Source: Candidatus Altimarinota bacterium (GTDB lineage Bacteria > Patescibacteriota > JACMRA01). Taken from it: DNA of 35,206 nucleotides. The stretch spans positions 1 through 35,206 of the forward strand of contig JAAUSE010000006.1 of the NCBI GenBank assembly GCA_012031925.1, given 5' to 3'. This document shows positions 8,926 to 18,400 of this stretch, one piece after another (the stretch's first letter is position 1; each line of letters opens with the position of its first letter). Under the pieces are notes generated by a model. It ran no database searches. It had not been told where the DNA came from and saw nothing but the letters and a program-made list of their open reading frames with translations. The position numbers were made by a program, and so were the translations under genes.

Positions 8926-8928
8926 TTT
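8905..8928. terminator. Hairpin terminator after comM, possibly bidirectional
   Basis: GACAC ATTG GTGTC at 8910-8923 is preceded by AAAA (8905-8908) and followed by TTTTT (8924-8928), so it can end transcription in both directions. For comM, transcribed leftward, it comes right at the stop. The stem is short (5 bp), and an identical copy at 8842-8855 backs it up. Confidence 0.5.
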
Positions 8929-10477
8929 AGCCCCATTTGCCGCGGTATTGTAGAGATTCAGCGATGTCTTGAGCTGTAATTCTATCTCTACTTGCCAAGT
9001 CAGCAATTGTTCTAGCAAGTTTGAGAACTCTGTGATAAGCTCTAGCTGATAATCTGTATTTGGTGATAGCAGTATTGAGTATTTGCTTACCAGAAAGATC
9101 AAGTTTGCAATACTTTTTGATTTTTAGTAATGACATTTCGCTGTTAGTAGCAATGGTGTCATCCTTGAACCTATTAGTTTGGATATCTCTAGCAGCTTGA
9201 ACTCTCTTGGCAATTTCTGTTGATTTTTCAGCCAATTCATCTGACTGAAGCTCATTTTTGGTGGGTTGAGAAACCTCTACTTGAATATCAATTCTATCCA
9301 AAATAGGCCCACTAAACTTTGATCTATATCTTCGAATAGCAGCTTGCGATTGAGGTATATGAAACTTTTTTTCATCTTCATCATCAAATCCACTTGGACT
9401 TGGGTTGGCTGCAGCTATCAAATAAAAGCGAGAGGGATAAGTAACTGTACCACTAGCTCTACTAATGGTAACTTCACCATCTTCAAGAGGTTGTCTAAGA
9501 ACTTCAATAGTTTCTCTCCTAAATTCAGGAAACTCATCCAAGAAAAGCACCCCTCGATGAGCTAAAGAAATCTCCCCAGGAGTAATTTTACTACCACCAC
9601 CTACCAAGGAAATATGTGAAGAAGAGTGGTGAGGAGAGCGAAATGGTCGCGTACAGACAATCTCATCTTTTTTTAATAATCCTGCTATTGAATATATTTT
9701 AGTTGTTTCCAAAATTTCCTTCTTGGTCATACTCGGCAAAATAGTTTGGTAGGATTTAGCCAATAAAGTTTTTCCAGATCCAGGAGAGCCAATAAAAAGG
9801 ACGTTGTGACCACCCGCCGCGGCTATTTCTAATGCTCTTTTGGATACCATTTGACCTTTGACAAAAGACATATCATTACTAAAAAGCCCGTTATCATCTT
9901 GCAAATCATTTTTGTTTTTAGAGTGCAAATCTTTTAGATTAAGTGGTTTGATTGGATTAACTTGAATTTTTTGGTTAAGAAAATCAGCAACTTGGTTGAG
10001 ACTTTCGCAAGCAAAAATATCTACACCGCTTACCAAAGAAGCCTCCATAGTGTTGTTTTTGGGAATAATAATTTTGGCAAATCCATTATCTTTAGCCCAA
10101 ATACAAATAGGTAAAATCCCATTAACCGAGCGAATCTTTCCATCCAAAGAAAGTTCTCCGATAAACAAGGTTTTTTCAAGATCAACTTGCTTCAGCTGGT
10201 CAATAAGTTGTAAAATCCCAACAGCAATTGGAAGATCAAAGCCTGTCCCAGATTTTACCAGGTCTGCAGGAGCTAGATTAACAGTAACTTTGCCTAAAGG
10301 AAACTCATATCCACTCTGTTTTATAGAAGACTTTATCCTCTCTTTACTTTCTTGGACAGCTTTGTCCGGCAAACCAACTACCACCACTGATGGTAATGCA
10401 GGGGTTAGGTCAAGTTCAGTTTCAATGTGAAAAACTTCCAGACCCACCGTAGTTGCAGTGTGTATTTTGGCAATCAT
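8927..10477 (-). CDS. comM: ComM/YifB family Mg-chelatase-like AAA+ ATPase
   Basis: This 516-residue protein has the full ComM layout: an N-terminal Lon-protease-like (ChlI-type) domain (VGLPDKAVQESKERIKSSI, KVTVNLAPADLVKSGTGFDL), a central AAA+ core with Walker A GSPGSGKT (about 230-237) and Walker B VLFLDEFPEF, and the C-terminal Mg-chelatase domain (RYRSKFSGPILDRIDIQVEV, YRLSARAYHRVLKLARTIADL). ComM is a hexameric helicase that drives branch migration during natural transformation. CPR bacteria commonly carry it with type IV pili. I choose ATG 10477 because the promoter at 10486-10514 puts the start site 2-3 bases before it; a TTG at 10483 would lie upstream of that start site. Confidence 0.95.
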   Translation of the reverse strand: MIAKIHTATTVGLEVFHIETELDLTPALPSVVVVGLPDKAVQESKERIKSSIKQSGYEFPLGKVTVNLAPADLVKSGTGFDLPIAVGILQLIDQLKQVDLEKTLFIGELSLDGKIRSVNGILPICIWAKDNGFAKIIIPKNNTMEASLVSGVDIFACESLNQVADFLNQKIQVNPIKPLNLKDLHSKNKNDLQDDNGLFSNDMSFVKGQMVSKRALEIAAAGGHNVLFIGSPGSGKTLLAKSYQTILPSMTKKEILETTKIYSIAGLLKKDEIVCTRPFRSPHHSSSHISLVGGGSKITPGEISLAHRGVLFLDEFPEFRRETIEVLRQPLEDGEVTISRASGTVTYPSRFYLIAAANPSPSGFDDEDEKKFHIPQSQAAIRRYRSKFSGPILDRIDIQVEVSQPTKNELQSDELAEKSTEIAKRVQAARDIQTNRFKDDTIATNSEMSLLKIKKYCKLDLSGKQILNTAITKYRLSARAYHRVLKLARTIADLASRDRITAQDIAESLQYRGKWG

Positions 10478-10485
10478 ATCCAAAG

Positions 10486-10514
10486 ACTATAGCATATTTT
10501 TGGGGTTTTGGCAA
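10486..10514 (-). promoter_or_regulatory. comM promoter, near-leaderless
   Basis: On the minus strand TTGCCA (10509-10514), a 17-base spacer, then TATAGT (10486-10491). The predicted start is at about 10479, 2-3 bases before ATG 10477. Confidence 0.65.
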
Positions 10515-10521
10515 GATAAAA

Positions 10522-10550
10522 TTGACAAGTTCTATTCAATTACTAAGAAT
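10522..10550 (+). promoter_or_regulatory. Candidate promoter for the pilin gene
   Basis: TTGACA at 10522-10527, a 17-base spacer and a weak -10 AAGAAT (10545-10550). The predicted leader is about 10 bases before ATG 10567. It lies back to back with the comM promoter. Confidence 0.4.
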
Positions 10551-10566
10551 CCTACTCAAAATATTT

Positions 10567-11013
10567 ATGAATTCCTTTTTTGACACCAAATCCTTTTTCA
10601 AAAAAATCATTCTTGTTTCAGTAGTTGTTGGAGGTTTTTTAGCTCTATTTATTCCTATTGGTGTTGTTTCTCAATCAGATAACCCACCAGTTGAATCCCC
10701 TTGCGAAGTCTTGGGTGGTTGTGTCGAGGGAATTGACAGGTTTAATACTGATGGTTCTGGGGGGGTTGTAGCTTTTATACTTAATATTGCCAGAATTCTC
10801 ACATTTATATCTGCAGCTATAGCTGTACTTTTCATTGTCATAGGTGGCTTTAAAGCAATCACTTCAGCAGGTGATTCTACAAAATATGCTAATGGTCTCA
10901 GTACAGTTAAATATGCTCTATTTGGGCTTATTCTAGCTATAGTTGCTTATACTATTGTAGCTCTGATTGGAGGTTTTGTTGGCAATCTAGACATTTCTAA
11001 TAATAGAAGTTAA
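10567..11013 (+). CDS. TrbC/VirB2-type pilin-like membrane protein
   Basis: This 148-residue protein has a basic start (MNSFFDTKSFFKK), a long signal segment (about 13-35), a short linker with two cysteines (SPCEVLGGCVEG) and two hydrophobic helices (about 65-92 and 110-140) separated by SAGDSTKYANGLSTVKYA. This is the plan of TrbC/VirB2 pilins, in which the helix pair packs into a pilus or membrane channel. Such orphan genes are very common in CPR genomes without a complete type IV secretion system. I see no other secretion genes here. The ATG at 10567 is chosen over earlier starts that would overlap comM. Confidence 0.75.
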   Translation: MNSFFDTKSFFKKIILVSVVVGGFLALFIPIGVVSQSDNPPVESPCEVLGGCVEGIDRFNTDGSGGVVAFILNIARILTFISAAIAVLFIVIGGFKAITSAGDSTKYANGLSTVKYALFGLILAIVAYTIVALIGGFVGNLDISNNRS

Positions 11014-11040
11014 AAATATAATCAAATTAATAAAGAGGTG

Positions 11041-11072
11041 TTGACAAGTGTATAAATAAAATTATATATATA
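11041..11072 (+). promoter_or_regulatory. Promoter for secreted protein and ABC transporter
   Basis: TTGACA at 11041-11046 is followed by a TATATATATA tract (about 11063-11072) that supplies a -10 at 16-20 bases spacing. It lies about 20 bases before ATG 11097 and may serve the genes 11097-14104. Confidence 0.55.
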
Positions 11073-11096
11073 GTACAATAAATAATTTTCAATTTT

Positions 11097-11759
11097 ATGA
11101 ATAAAAAACTCACATGGATAATCGTAACTATAATCATCGTAGCTGTTGTCCTCATACTAGTAATGCAAAAAAAAGATAAAAAAGATGATTACAAGAGAAT
11201 TAATAAAAACACAACTAGTGAAATAAGCAAAGAAAAAAAAGTTGATGATACTCTTAGTCAAACTTCAACTCCACAAGACAACCCATTGGCAGCTTTGGTG
11301 GGTACATATAACGGCAGTAGTAGTTTGCTAACTCAGTCACTAGTTTTTCCTACTTCCGAGCTTAATATAAGCAACAACGGTGTAATAACTTTGATAGGAA
11401 GTGGTCTCAACTTAAGTATTCTAGGTAATCCAGCTTTAGCAGTTAATGGAATATATCCAGACGTAGAGCTTACAGTTATGGGAACAGTTGCTCCTGAGAG
11501 TGCAACTACATTAGTTCTTAGTGTAACAGATATCCAACCAGTTTTCAATGTTGACGCAGCAGGTACAAAAACTCCAGTTGATGCAGCCACTAGCCAATTA
11601 ATTCTTCAAGGCCTAACCCAAGCAGGTATTACAATACCTCCAGTATCAGCTACAACTCCAGCAGTTTTGCAAACCGAATTTACTATGGACCCAACTGGTT
11701 TGACTATTCAAACTGTGGAAACTTCACAAATCTTCGCTTCTTTCCAAGAAGTAAAATAA
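11097..11759 (+). CDS. Membrane-anchored beta-rich secreted protein
   Basis: This 220-residue protein has a signal anchor (about residues 5-23, then KKDKKDD), a polar linker to about residue 60, and a strand-rich outer domain rich in T, S, V and L (NNGVITLIGSGLNLSIL, VELTVMGTVAPESATTLVLS, LTIQTVETSQIFASF). There is no lipobox cysteine. I recognise no family. It ends 1 base before the ABC ATPase, so it is probably cotranscribed and may help the importer at the cell surface. Confidence 0.65.
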   Translation: MNKKLTWIIVTIIIVAVVLILVMQKKDKKDDYKRINKNTTSEISKEKKVDDTLSQTSTPQDNPLAALVGTYNGSSSLLTQSLVFPTSELNISNNGVITLIGSGLNLSILGNPALAVNGIYPDVELTVMGTVAPESATTLVLSVTDIQPVFNVDAAGTKTPVDAATSQLILQGLTQAGITIPPVSATTPAVLQTEFTMDPTGLTIQTVETSQIFASFQEVK

Positions 11760-11760
11760 T

Positions 11761-12417
11761 ATGGTCATTAGCCCTCTTAACTATAAGATTGACAATGGAA
11801 TTGCCATTAACAACTTATCTCTAAAATTGGATAGGCCAATCAATCATTTATGGGGGCCAAACGGAATTGGAAAAACCACCTTACTCAAACAAGTAGTCAA
11901 GTATTGTCAACAAAACAAAATTGATTTTGCCTATATGGATCAAAATTACAGGTCTACTTGGCTCTGGTGGAAAAGTATCAAAAAAAACCTAGAATTAGCT
12001 ATTCAAACTAAATATCCAGGTAGCCAGCTTGACAACTTGTCTAGTTATACCAACCAGCAAAGTTGGTTTGGTCCATTGATTAACAAATCAAGAAGTCAAT
12101 TTGATTTCTCCAAAAACAATGAAATAAATAGTGTTGAGCTAAGTGGTGGACAGCTCCAAAGGCTTGTTCTCTTTCGAGAGCTTCTTCTAAAGCCCAAAAT
12201 TTTACTTCTGGATGAAGCTTTTTCGGCCCTAGATATTGAAGTGGTGGAGGAATTAATCACTTGGCTACTCAAAGAACAATCAGAAATGGGTTTTATAATC
12301 CTAAACATTTGTCATGATAAAAGAATTCTAAAGTTGATGAATGGAGCAGTTCTATTAATTTCCAATGAAAATCAAGAGTTAAAAATTACAGAAACATCCT
12401 ATGCAAAAATGGCTTAA
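11761..12417 (+). CDS. ABC transporter ATPase (NitT/TauT-like importer)
   Basis: This 218-residue ATPase has Walker A GPNGIGKTT (32-40), a Q loop near residue 61 (MDQNYR), the signature LSGGQLQR (127-134), Walker B ILLLDEA (147-153) and a switch His in NICHDKR. It energises the permease encoded by the next gene, whose start it overlaps by 17 bases. The W in the region after the Q loop and the short length fit the nitrate/sulfonate/taurine/thiamine-precursor importer class, but the substrate is unknown. Confidence 0.9.
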   Translation: MVISPLNYKIDNGIAINNLSLKLDRPINHLWGPNGIGKTTLLKQVVKYCQQNKIDFAYMDQNYRSTWLWWKSIKKNLELAIQTKYPGSQLDNLSSYTNQQSWFGPLINKSRSQFDFSKNNEINSVELSGGQLQRLVLFRELLLKPKILLLDEAFSALDIEVVEELITWLLKEQSEMGFIILNICHDKRILKLMNGAVLLISNENQELKITETSYAKMA

Positions 12418-14104
12418 CAGAATTCTTTTTTTGAGTGGGCTTTTTGCTTTATGGGAAATTGGGTATCAATTTGAATTATATAACCCTGCTTTTATAAGTA
12501 GCCCAAGCCAGATATTTCAGATAATATTTTCTATATCCTTCTGGCAATTATTTTGGCTGGATTTTTTTGAGTCTATTAGTAAAATCCTTTCAGGGGTCTT
12601 ACTTGGTTATATCCTAGCTCATCTTTTTACTTTGATAGCTATTTTGAGTCCATTTAGTGATTATCTGGTTCGTAGGTTTCAACAAATTCTTAAATATATA
12701 CCATTTCCAACTCTCATTCCATTTGGTATCTTGTTTTTTGGGATAAGCTTAGCTACTAATATTTTTCTCATAACTGTAGTTACATTAATTATCATTCTTG
12801 GACATAATTTTAGCACACTTGACAAAGAGCTAAAAAGTTACCAGCTGATAAAATCTTCTTGGAGAATTAGTAACTTTAGCTGGTTCACAAATTTCCTTTT
12901 TCCTGTTAGTAATTTTTTGAGTTATCGAATAATTAGTACTTTAATAATTTGGGTTCTAAGCACAGAAGTAATTATTGAAATGCTTCTTGGTGGAAAGTTT
13001 GGAATTGGAGTTAGGCTCTTGCAATTTCAACAACTATACAAAGTAGCTCAGTTGTACAGTTACCTAATTCTTATTCTGATTCTTAGTTATATGCTAGAAA
13101 AAGTTTGTATTGCTGCTTTTTGTAGAATCAAGTTTGACTGGAAAAAAATCTCTTCAGTTTTGCTCATTTCAACTCTTTTGGTGGTTTCTATACTCTACTG
13201 GTTCTCACAAAGTTCTCCTTCCAAACAAAAAACTATTACCACTTATTCTTTGGTTGCTAATCTACCAATCTATGTTTATATTGAAAAATTCAATACACTG
13301 GATCTCAAGTTGGTGCAGGTTGGTTCTGGACTTCAAGCCATGGACAATTTGCAGGGGGATCAAACTATAGCCGCTGGGTTTGTGGATATGCCCAATGCTC
13401 TTTCGGGAATTGCTACCAATTTAGATCTCAAAGTCGTTTCCCAAGCAGTGGAGGTCAAAGATCACCCTAGTCTTTTTTTGGTCAGCAAAAAAGCTCAGGA
13501 CAAACAAAATCTGAATCAACTAGAAGGTAGTAAAGTTGGTTATTTCCCAAACAATTCTCTAATAAAGTCAGGTTTGGATTTTTCACTATTTAGAAACTCA
13601 GTTAATACAGCTGGGATTGAATATACTTCTACGTCAGATCCATTATCTCTAGTTCAAGGGTTTCAAAGTGGTGCAATTGATAGTTTTTTGGGTCCAGAGC
13701 CTTTTGTTTCTGACATTGAAGAGCAAAATAATCTGACTAGAGTTAATCCGAACAACTCTCTAATTGAAGGAATTAATTTTTCTTCACTACCTCTTGCTGC
13801 CTTGGTTATTGATACTAAAGAGCTGAGTCAAGATGAACAAAAAAAGTTTGTTGATGGTATTATATCAAGTATAAATTATATAAAAGAAAATCAAGATTCA
13901 AAAAGCAAAGCCAAGCAAAACCTTCAACTAATTATGCAAAAATATGGACTAAATCAAAACAGCTCACTATCACTTTACCAGAGTAGGGACGAAATAGACT
14001 TGAGTCAAACCGAAAATTTACTAAATTTAATAAAACAGTTTGATTCTCAACCTCCCAAAACTACTTTACCCACAAAGGATTACTATCTAAACAATACATT
14101 TTAG
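12401..14104 (+). CDS. ABC permease fused to an NMT1/SsuA-like substrate-binding domain
   Basis: This 567-residue fusion has a SsuC/TauC-like permease at residues 1-265: a first helix, a start motif resembling the sulfonate permeases (NPAFISSPSQIFQII), and several helices including the ATPase-contact loop region (LIKSSWRISNFSWF). After a last helix (about 248-266) an extracytoplasmic binding domain follows (ANLPIYVYIEKFNTLDLKLV, AAGFVDMPNALSGIATNLDL, VGYFPNNSLI, AIDSFLGPEPFV) of the NMT1/SsuA type. Known relatives import sulfonates, nitrate or thiamine precursors with separate binding proteins. Here each permease chain carries its own, so a dimer would have two. Substrate unknown; a vitamin precursor would suit a CPR cell. 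Confidence 0.83.
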   Translation: MQKWLNRILFLSGLFALWEIGYQFELYNPAFISSPSQIFQIIFSISFWQLFWLDFFESISKILSGVLLGYILAHLFTLIAILSPFSDYLVRRFQQILKYIPFPTLIPFGILFFGISLATNIFLITVVTLIIILGHNFSTLDKELKSYQLIKSSWRISNFSWFTNFLFPVSNFLSYRIISTLIIWVLSTEVIIEMLLGGKFGIGVRLLQFQQLYKVAQLYSYLILILILSYMLEKVCIAAFCRIKFDWKKISSVLLISTLLVVSILYWFSQSSPSKQKTITTYSLVANLPIYVYIEKFNTLDLKLVQVGSGLQAMDNLQGDQTIAAGFVDMPNALSGIATNLDLKVVSQAVEVKDHPSLFLVSKKAQDKQNLNQLEGSKVGYFPNNSLIKSGLDFSLFRNSVNTAGIEYTSTSDPLSLVQGFQSGAIDSFLGPEPFVSDIEEQNNLTRVNPNNSLIEGINFSSLPLAALVIDTKELSQDEQKKFVDGIISSINYIKENQDSKSKAKQNLQLIMQKYGLNQNSSLSLYQSRDEIDLSQTENLLNLIKQFDSQPPKTTLPTKDYYLNNTF

Positions 14105-14300
14105 GATTTTGGTACTATTAAAAAGTAATACGTGTATTCTTTGTAAGACATATGAAACTGTTATATAAATAATAACTGGTTTGCAGAGAAAGTTTGACAA
14201 GAATATGATAAACTATCAGAGTCCAATTTGGTTAAAGTAGTTTCAAAGTAACTTGAAATTATCTTGACTCTTAACAAGTGGTTTCTTCGAGTTTAGCCTC

Positions 14301-14558
14301 GTGGAATATGCACTCCTCACTTTATGTCTGGCAACTTTTCTCCTCCTTGTCAGACATTTTTTTATTTTAATTAAAGAATTAAAAAACTTCTTTGACTATC
14401 AAGATGTACTTGATGGCTTGACTAGAATTTATTGCGAAGGTATATGGAGAGGAGAGTCAGAATTAAGTGTAACAGTTATTGTATTTAATGTTACATTGAG
14501 GGAGGTGGTGACTTTTGGATATGACTATATGGAGGTGTTACTATATGGAGGTGTTTAA
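14301..14558 (+). CDS. Small protein with N-terminal membrane helix, unknown
   Basis: A GTG-started 85-residue frame with a hydrophobic start (about residues 3-24) and a soluble tail. I recognise no family. It begins a run of three tiny overlapping genes. The upstream 14105-14300 holds TTGACA at 14194-14199 without a convincing -10, and no gene. A 16-bp tandem duplication near its 3' end affects its last codons, so the real C-terminus is uncertain. Confidence 0.4.
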   Translation: MEYALLTLCLATFLLLVRHFFILIKELKNFFDYQDVLDGLTRIYCEGIWRGESELSVTVIVFNVTLREVVTFGYDYMEVLLYGGV

Positions 14559-14640
14559 ACAACTTGCAGTTTATATAGAGATATCCAACACAAAATCAAT
14601 TGAATATCTAAAGGAGTACGGCAGTGTTAAAATTAACTAG
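14521..14640 (+). CDS. 39-residue small protein with Shine-Dalgarno site
   Basis: ATG at 14521 follows GGAGGTGG (14501-14508) and opens a 39-codon frame (MTIWRCYYMEVFKQLAVYIE then ISNTKSIEYLKEYGSVKIN). A second in-frame ATG at 14545 sits inside the tandem duplication. It overlaps the ends of the genes on both sides. Function unknown; the compact overlapping style is phage-like. Confidence 0.35.
   Translation: MTIWRCYYMEVFKQLAVYIEISNTKSIEYLKEYGSVKIN
14524..14555 (+). repeat. 16-bp tandem duplication with an SD-like core
   Basis: ACTATATGGAGGTGTT occurs twice head to tail (14524-14539 and 14540-14555). Each unit carries GGAGGTG, the Shine-Dalgarno complement, and an ATG. Confidence 0.85.
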
Positions 14641-14871
14641 AAACGGGTGTCAGACATTCTATTATAATCCCATAAAAGATGATTATTTTACAAAGACACT
14701 GAAGAGCGTGTACCTGATGAAGATGGAATAGGAGTTAATACTACTGTTTTTAGAAGATCCAACTCAAGGAGAGTAGAGACTGAATCGCCTGAGGAAACAA
14801 GAATAAGAAGGCTAAAATTTGAAGAACTTAAAAAAAGTGTTCAAAAACGGATTCTAGATTCTCGTTTTTAA
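14624..14871 (+). CDS. Small basic protein, one frameshift
   Basis: GTG at 14624 follows AAGGAG (14611-14616) with 7 bases spacing. The frame reads VLKLTRNGCQTFYYNPIKDD and breaks at the T run 14686-14689. Adding one T gives YFYKDTEERVPDEDGIG, then TTVFRRSNSRRVETESPEE and a basic helical end (LKFEELKKSVQKRILDSRF), about 82 residues in all. It is rich in R, K and E, so it may bind nucleic acid, but I recognise no family. A strong terminator follows directly. Confidence 0.45.
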
Positions 14872-14880
14872 AAAACACCA

Positions 14881-14909
14881 GAGCCAGGACAATTCTTGGC
14901 TCATTTTTT
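14881..14909 (+). terminator. Rho-independent terminator
   Basis: GAGCCA (14881-14886) pairs with TGGCTC (14897-14902), then a T run at 14904-14909. It closes the small-gene cluster. The leftward gene 14925-15383 could use it in reverse less well. Confidence 0.75.
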
Positions 14910-14924
14910 CCTGCAAAATCAATC

Positions 14925-15383
14925 CTATTTGATAACAGCAACCGCAATTGTGCAAGTTTTGTAATCTTCAGAATACATTTCTAGATCATATCCATAACTA
15001 CGGTTTAACTCAGATTTTGGCAAACTATTTATTGAGTCCCATTCGGTTTTTAAAATGCTTTGAAAATCTCCACTAATTTCTTTGTACATATAATTTTGCT
15101 CGGGGATACTAATATCTACAAATTCAGCTTTGGATTGTACACTACCAATTTTTGTTGCGTATCCAATAAGCATATCGTACCCAAAATCCCCATTAGCGAG
15201 TTTTTTGTAGTTATAATATACCGCGTGAACGCTAGGATTGTCTACATTTTCAATTTGCCGTATCAGCCCCTCTTTCATACATTTGTGCCAAGCTTTTTGG
15301 ATAATTTCCTGGGCTAGAGCTTGGTTGGGTATGTTTACTAGGTATCCAGAAACTTGAAAACCATCATGATAAAATTCTTGCAT
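14925..15383 (-). CDS. GyrI-like / effector-binding domain protein
   Basis: This 152-residue protein (from ATG 15383, MQEFYHDGFQVSGYLVNIPN) has the plan of the stand-alone AraC effector-binding or GyrI-like fold: QALAQEIIQKAWHKCMKEGL, then HAVYYNYKKLANGDFGYDML for the ligand-facing strands, and LKTEWDSINSLPKSELNRSYGY followed by DLEMYSEDY at the end. Family members bind small hydrophobic ligands or inhibit DNA gyrase. Which applies here is unknown. A TTG at 15410 is a possible earlier start. It lies downstream of hsdR on the same strand, 78 bases away. Confidence 0.68.
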   Translation of the reverse strand: MQEFYHDGFQVSGYLVNIPNQALAQEIIQKAWHKCMKEGLIRQIENVDNPSVHAVYYNYKKLANGDFGYDMLIGYATKIGSVQSKAEFVDISIPEQNYMYKEISGDFQSILKTEWDSINSLPKSELNRSYGYDLEMYSEDYKTCTIAVAVIK

Positions 15384-15461
15384 ATCACATAAACCAAATC
15401 CATATATCAAAAAAAGTCAACCAAATTTACCCAGTAAACAAATCAATAATAACAAAACTCA

Positions 15462-18400
15462 CTAAATATTCCAATTATTTCCAGAAATATCAAAAAACTT
15501 ATTAAAATATTGAGTTAATTTTTCAAGCACAGTTTCTCGCTTTTTTGTTCGTTCACCAGTTTGCAAAAATCGTGATATTGGTGGTAAAATTTTACTAATA
15601 CTTGTTCCAGAAGTTACTACAAATCCATCTTTGAAAGCATTTTTAATATACAATAACGTTGCTTCTTTATCTAAGTTTTCCACTTCAATAATCTTATACA
15701 ACTCTTCAATTTTCTTTTTTTCTACAAATTCCCTCCAATCATCGTCTACATTTGCGTGAACATCAAGCGAGGCAATAAACTGATTGATAAGTTCTTTTTT
15801 ATTTCTAAGTTCCACACTGGAATCAATTGCTTTATTGATATCAATGAGTAGTTCTTTGTTTTCAGTATTACTGTCGTGATATTTTTTGATAAGTTCTAAC
15901 ACAAAATCAATAGTAATTTCCACTTGTTTGATAAGCTCCATTTCAAACACTATATCATCGTTCACATTTTCTTTCTCTACATTAGAATTTTGGCGATATT
16001 CATTATACAAATCAATGTATATACTATGATAGTCTTGTATGTCTCGAGGTGTTAACAATTCTTTACCTGTAAATTCATCAAAGGTAGTTAAAATATTTCT
16101 TACACGCAACAGAGAACCATACAAAGATATAAAGTCTTTTTGATTTTGCTCGCCGAGAATTCGCTTACCAACAGGAAAATTACTCGTTAGCTCTTCTACT
16201 AAGTTTTTATATCCTCTAACTTGCTGGTTCTCACTTACATATCCATCATAGTAATCTCTAAAAGATTTCAGTAGTACTATACCACTTGCTTCCTTGTCTC
16301 CAAATAAGGCTATCGCTTCGTTGGTAGCTTGTTCTAAGTTACGAAAACAAACGATATTTCCAAAGGTTTTGACACTATTTAGAATTCTATTTGTTCTAGA
16401 ATATGCTTGTACAAGCCCATGTAGACGCAAGTTTTTATCTACCCAAAGCGTATTGAGTGTGGTCGCGTCAAACCCTGTCAAAAACATATTTACTACAATC
16501 AAAATATCAATCTCCCGATTTTTTACCCGCAAACTAATATCTTTATAATAATTTTGAAATTTATCTGCCGAAGTATCATAAGAAGTTTTAAACATGGTAT
16601 TGTAATCTACAATCGCACTATCCAAAAAATCTCTAGAACTTACATCAAGCCCACTAGTATCTTCTGAATTTTCATCAACCATTATATCCGCCATTTCTCC
16701 GCTTTCTGCTTCGTTTACACCAAAGCTATAAATAACCGCTACTTTTAGTTTTTTATCACTTGGTAAATCAACCGTCTGCTTTTTAAATTCAGCATAATAC
16801 TTTTTGGCAACATCAATAGAAGAAACTGCAAAAATAGAATTAAACCCAGCCAGCCTTCTGTCATTTACTTTGTAAAAACTATTGCGTTTAGTTTTTTGGT
16901 CAAAGTGTTCTAAAATATACCTTACAATATTTCCCAATCGCTCTGGCGAAGACAGTACCGCTTCGCGATTAATATCACTTACCTTTTTGTCTTGAATATC
17001 CTCAGCTTCTTTAAAGGTAGAAATGTAATCAACCTTAAACGGCAATACGTTTTTGTCGGCGATTGCATTAACAATAGTATAGGTATGTAGTTTTTCACCA
17101 AATGCCTGCTCAGTAGTTCGCAAATTCACCAATCCACCAGAAGTAGAATTCTTAGCAAAAATAGGCGTACCAGTAAATCCAAACAAGTGATAGTTTTTAA
17201 ATGCTTTGGTAATAGCTTGGTGCATATCACCAAACTGACTGCGGTGACACTCATCAAAAATAATCACCATATGTCCACCAAAAATCTCATGACCTTTGTT
17301 TCCACCAATAAATCGATCCAGTTTTTGTATAGTGGTAATTATAATCTTTGACTCGGTATTTTCTAGTTGTTTTTTGAGAACCGATGTACTCGTGTTACTA
17401 TTAGCTGCACCTTTCTCAAACTTGTCGTACTCTTTCATGGTTTGGTAATCCAAGTCTTTCCTGTCAACCACAAACAAAACTTTATCTATATACGATAACT
17501 TACTCGCCAACTGTGCGGTCTTAAAACTAGTCAATGTTTTACCACTTCCTGTAGTGTGCCACACAAACCCACCAGCCTCCACGGTTCCCAAGTTTTTGTA
17601 GTTGGTACTTATCTCAATCCTATTTAAAATTCGCTCGGTTGCCACAATTTGATACGGCCTCATCACAAGCAGTAGTCTATCGGTTGTAAACACGCAATAC
17701 TTAGTCAAAATCTGCAAAATCGTGTGCTTAGCAAAAAACGTCTTAGCAAAATCCATCAAGTCGGTAATTGGTCGATTAGTGGCATCTGCCCACCAACTCG
17801 TAAACTCAAAGCTGTTACTAGTTTTTCGCCCCTTCTTGCTACTAGTTTTCCCCTTTTCTTTGATATGCTCTGCCCTTGTGGTGTTGCTGTAGTACTTGGT
17901 ATGGGTTCCATTGCTAATCACAAACAACTGCACGTACTCAAAAAGTCCACTGTCTGCCCAAAAACTTTCCCGTTTGTATCTGTTTATTTGATTAAACGCT
18001 TCCACGATTGGAACCCCACGGCGTTTGAGCTCCACGTGTATGAGTGGCAACCCGTTTACTAGCACCGTCACGTCATACCGATTTGCTCGCCGCCCTTCCT
18101 CGGTAGCGTATTGATTGATAACCTGCAAACTATTGTCGTGAATTGTATCCTTGCGTATGAGGTAAATATTTTTGCTTGACCCGTCATCCCGCAATAGGAT
18201 TTTGATATGATCTTCCTGAATAGTTGCCGTTTTATCCTCTATACTTTGATTGGGGTTGGCTATTTCGCTTTCAAAAAACCTTTTCCATTCATTGTCACTA
18301 AACACAATATCATTAAGTTTTTCCAATTGCCTGCGTAGGTTTGTAACCAAATCTTGTTCGGTAGTGAGGGCAATGTATTCATAGGCTTGAGTTTGTAGTT

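Noticed and set aside
10567-11013. Start of a type IV secretion or conjugation cluster
   Set aside because: The pilin-like gene stands alone; no VirB4, VirD4 or relaxase is encoded nearby.
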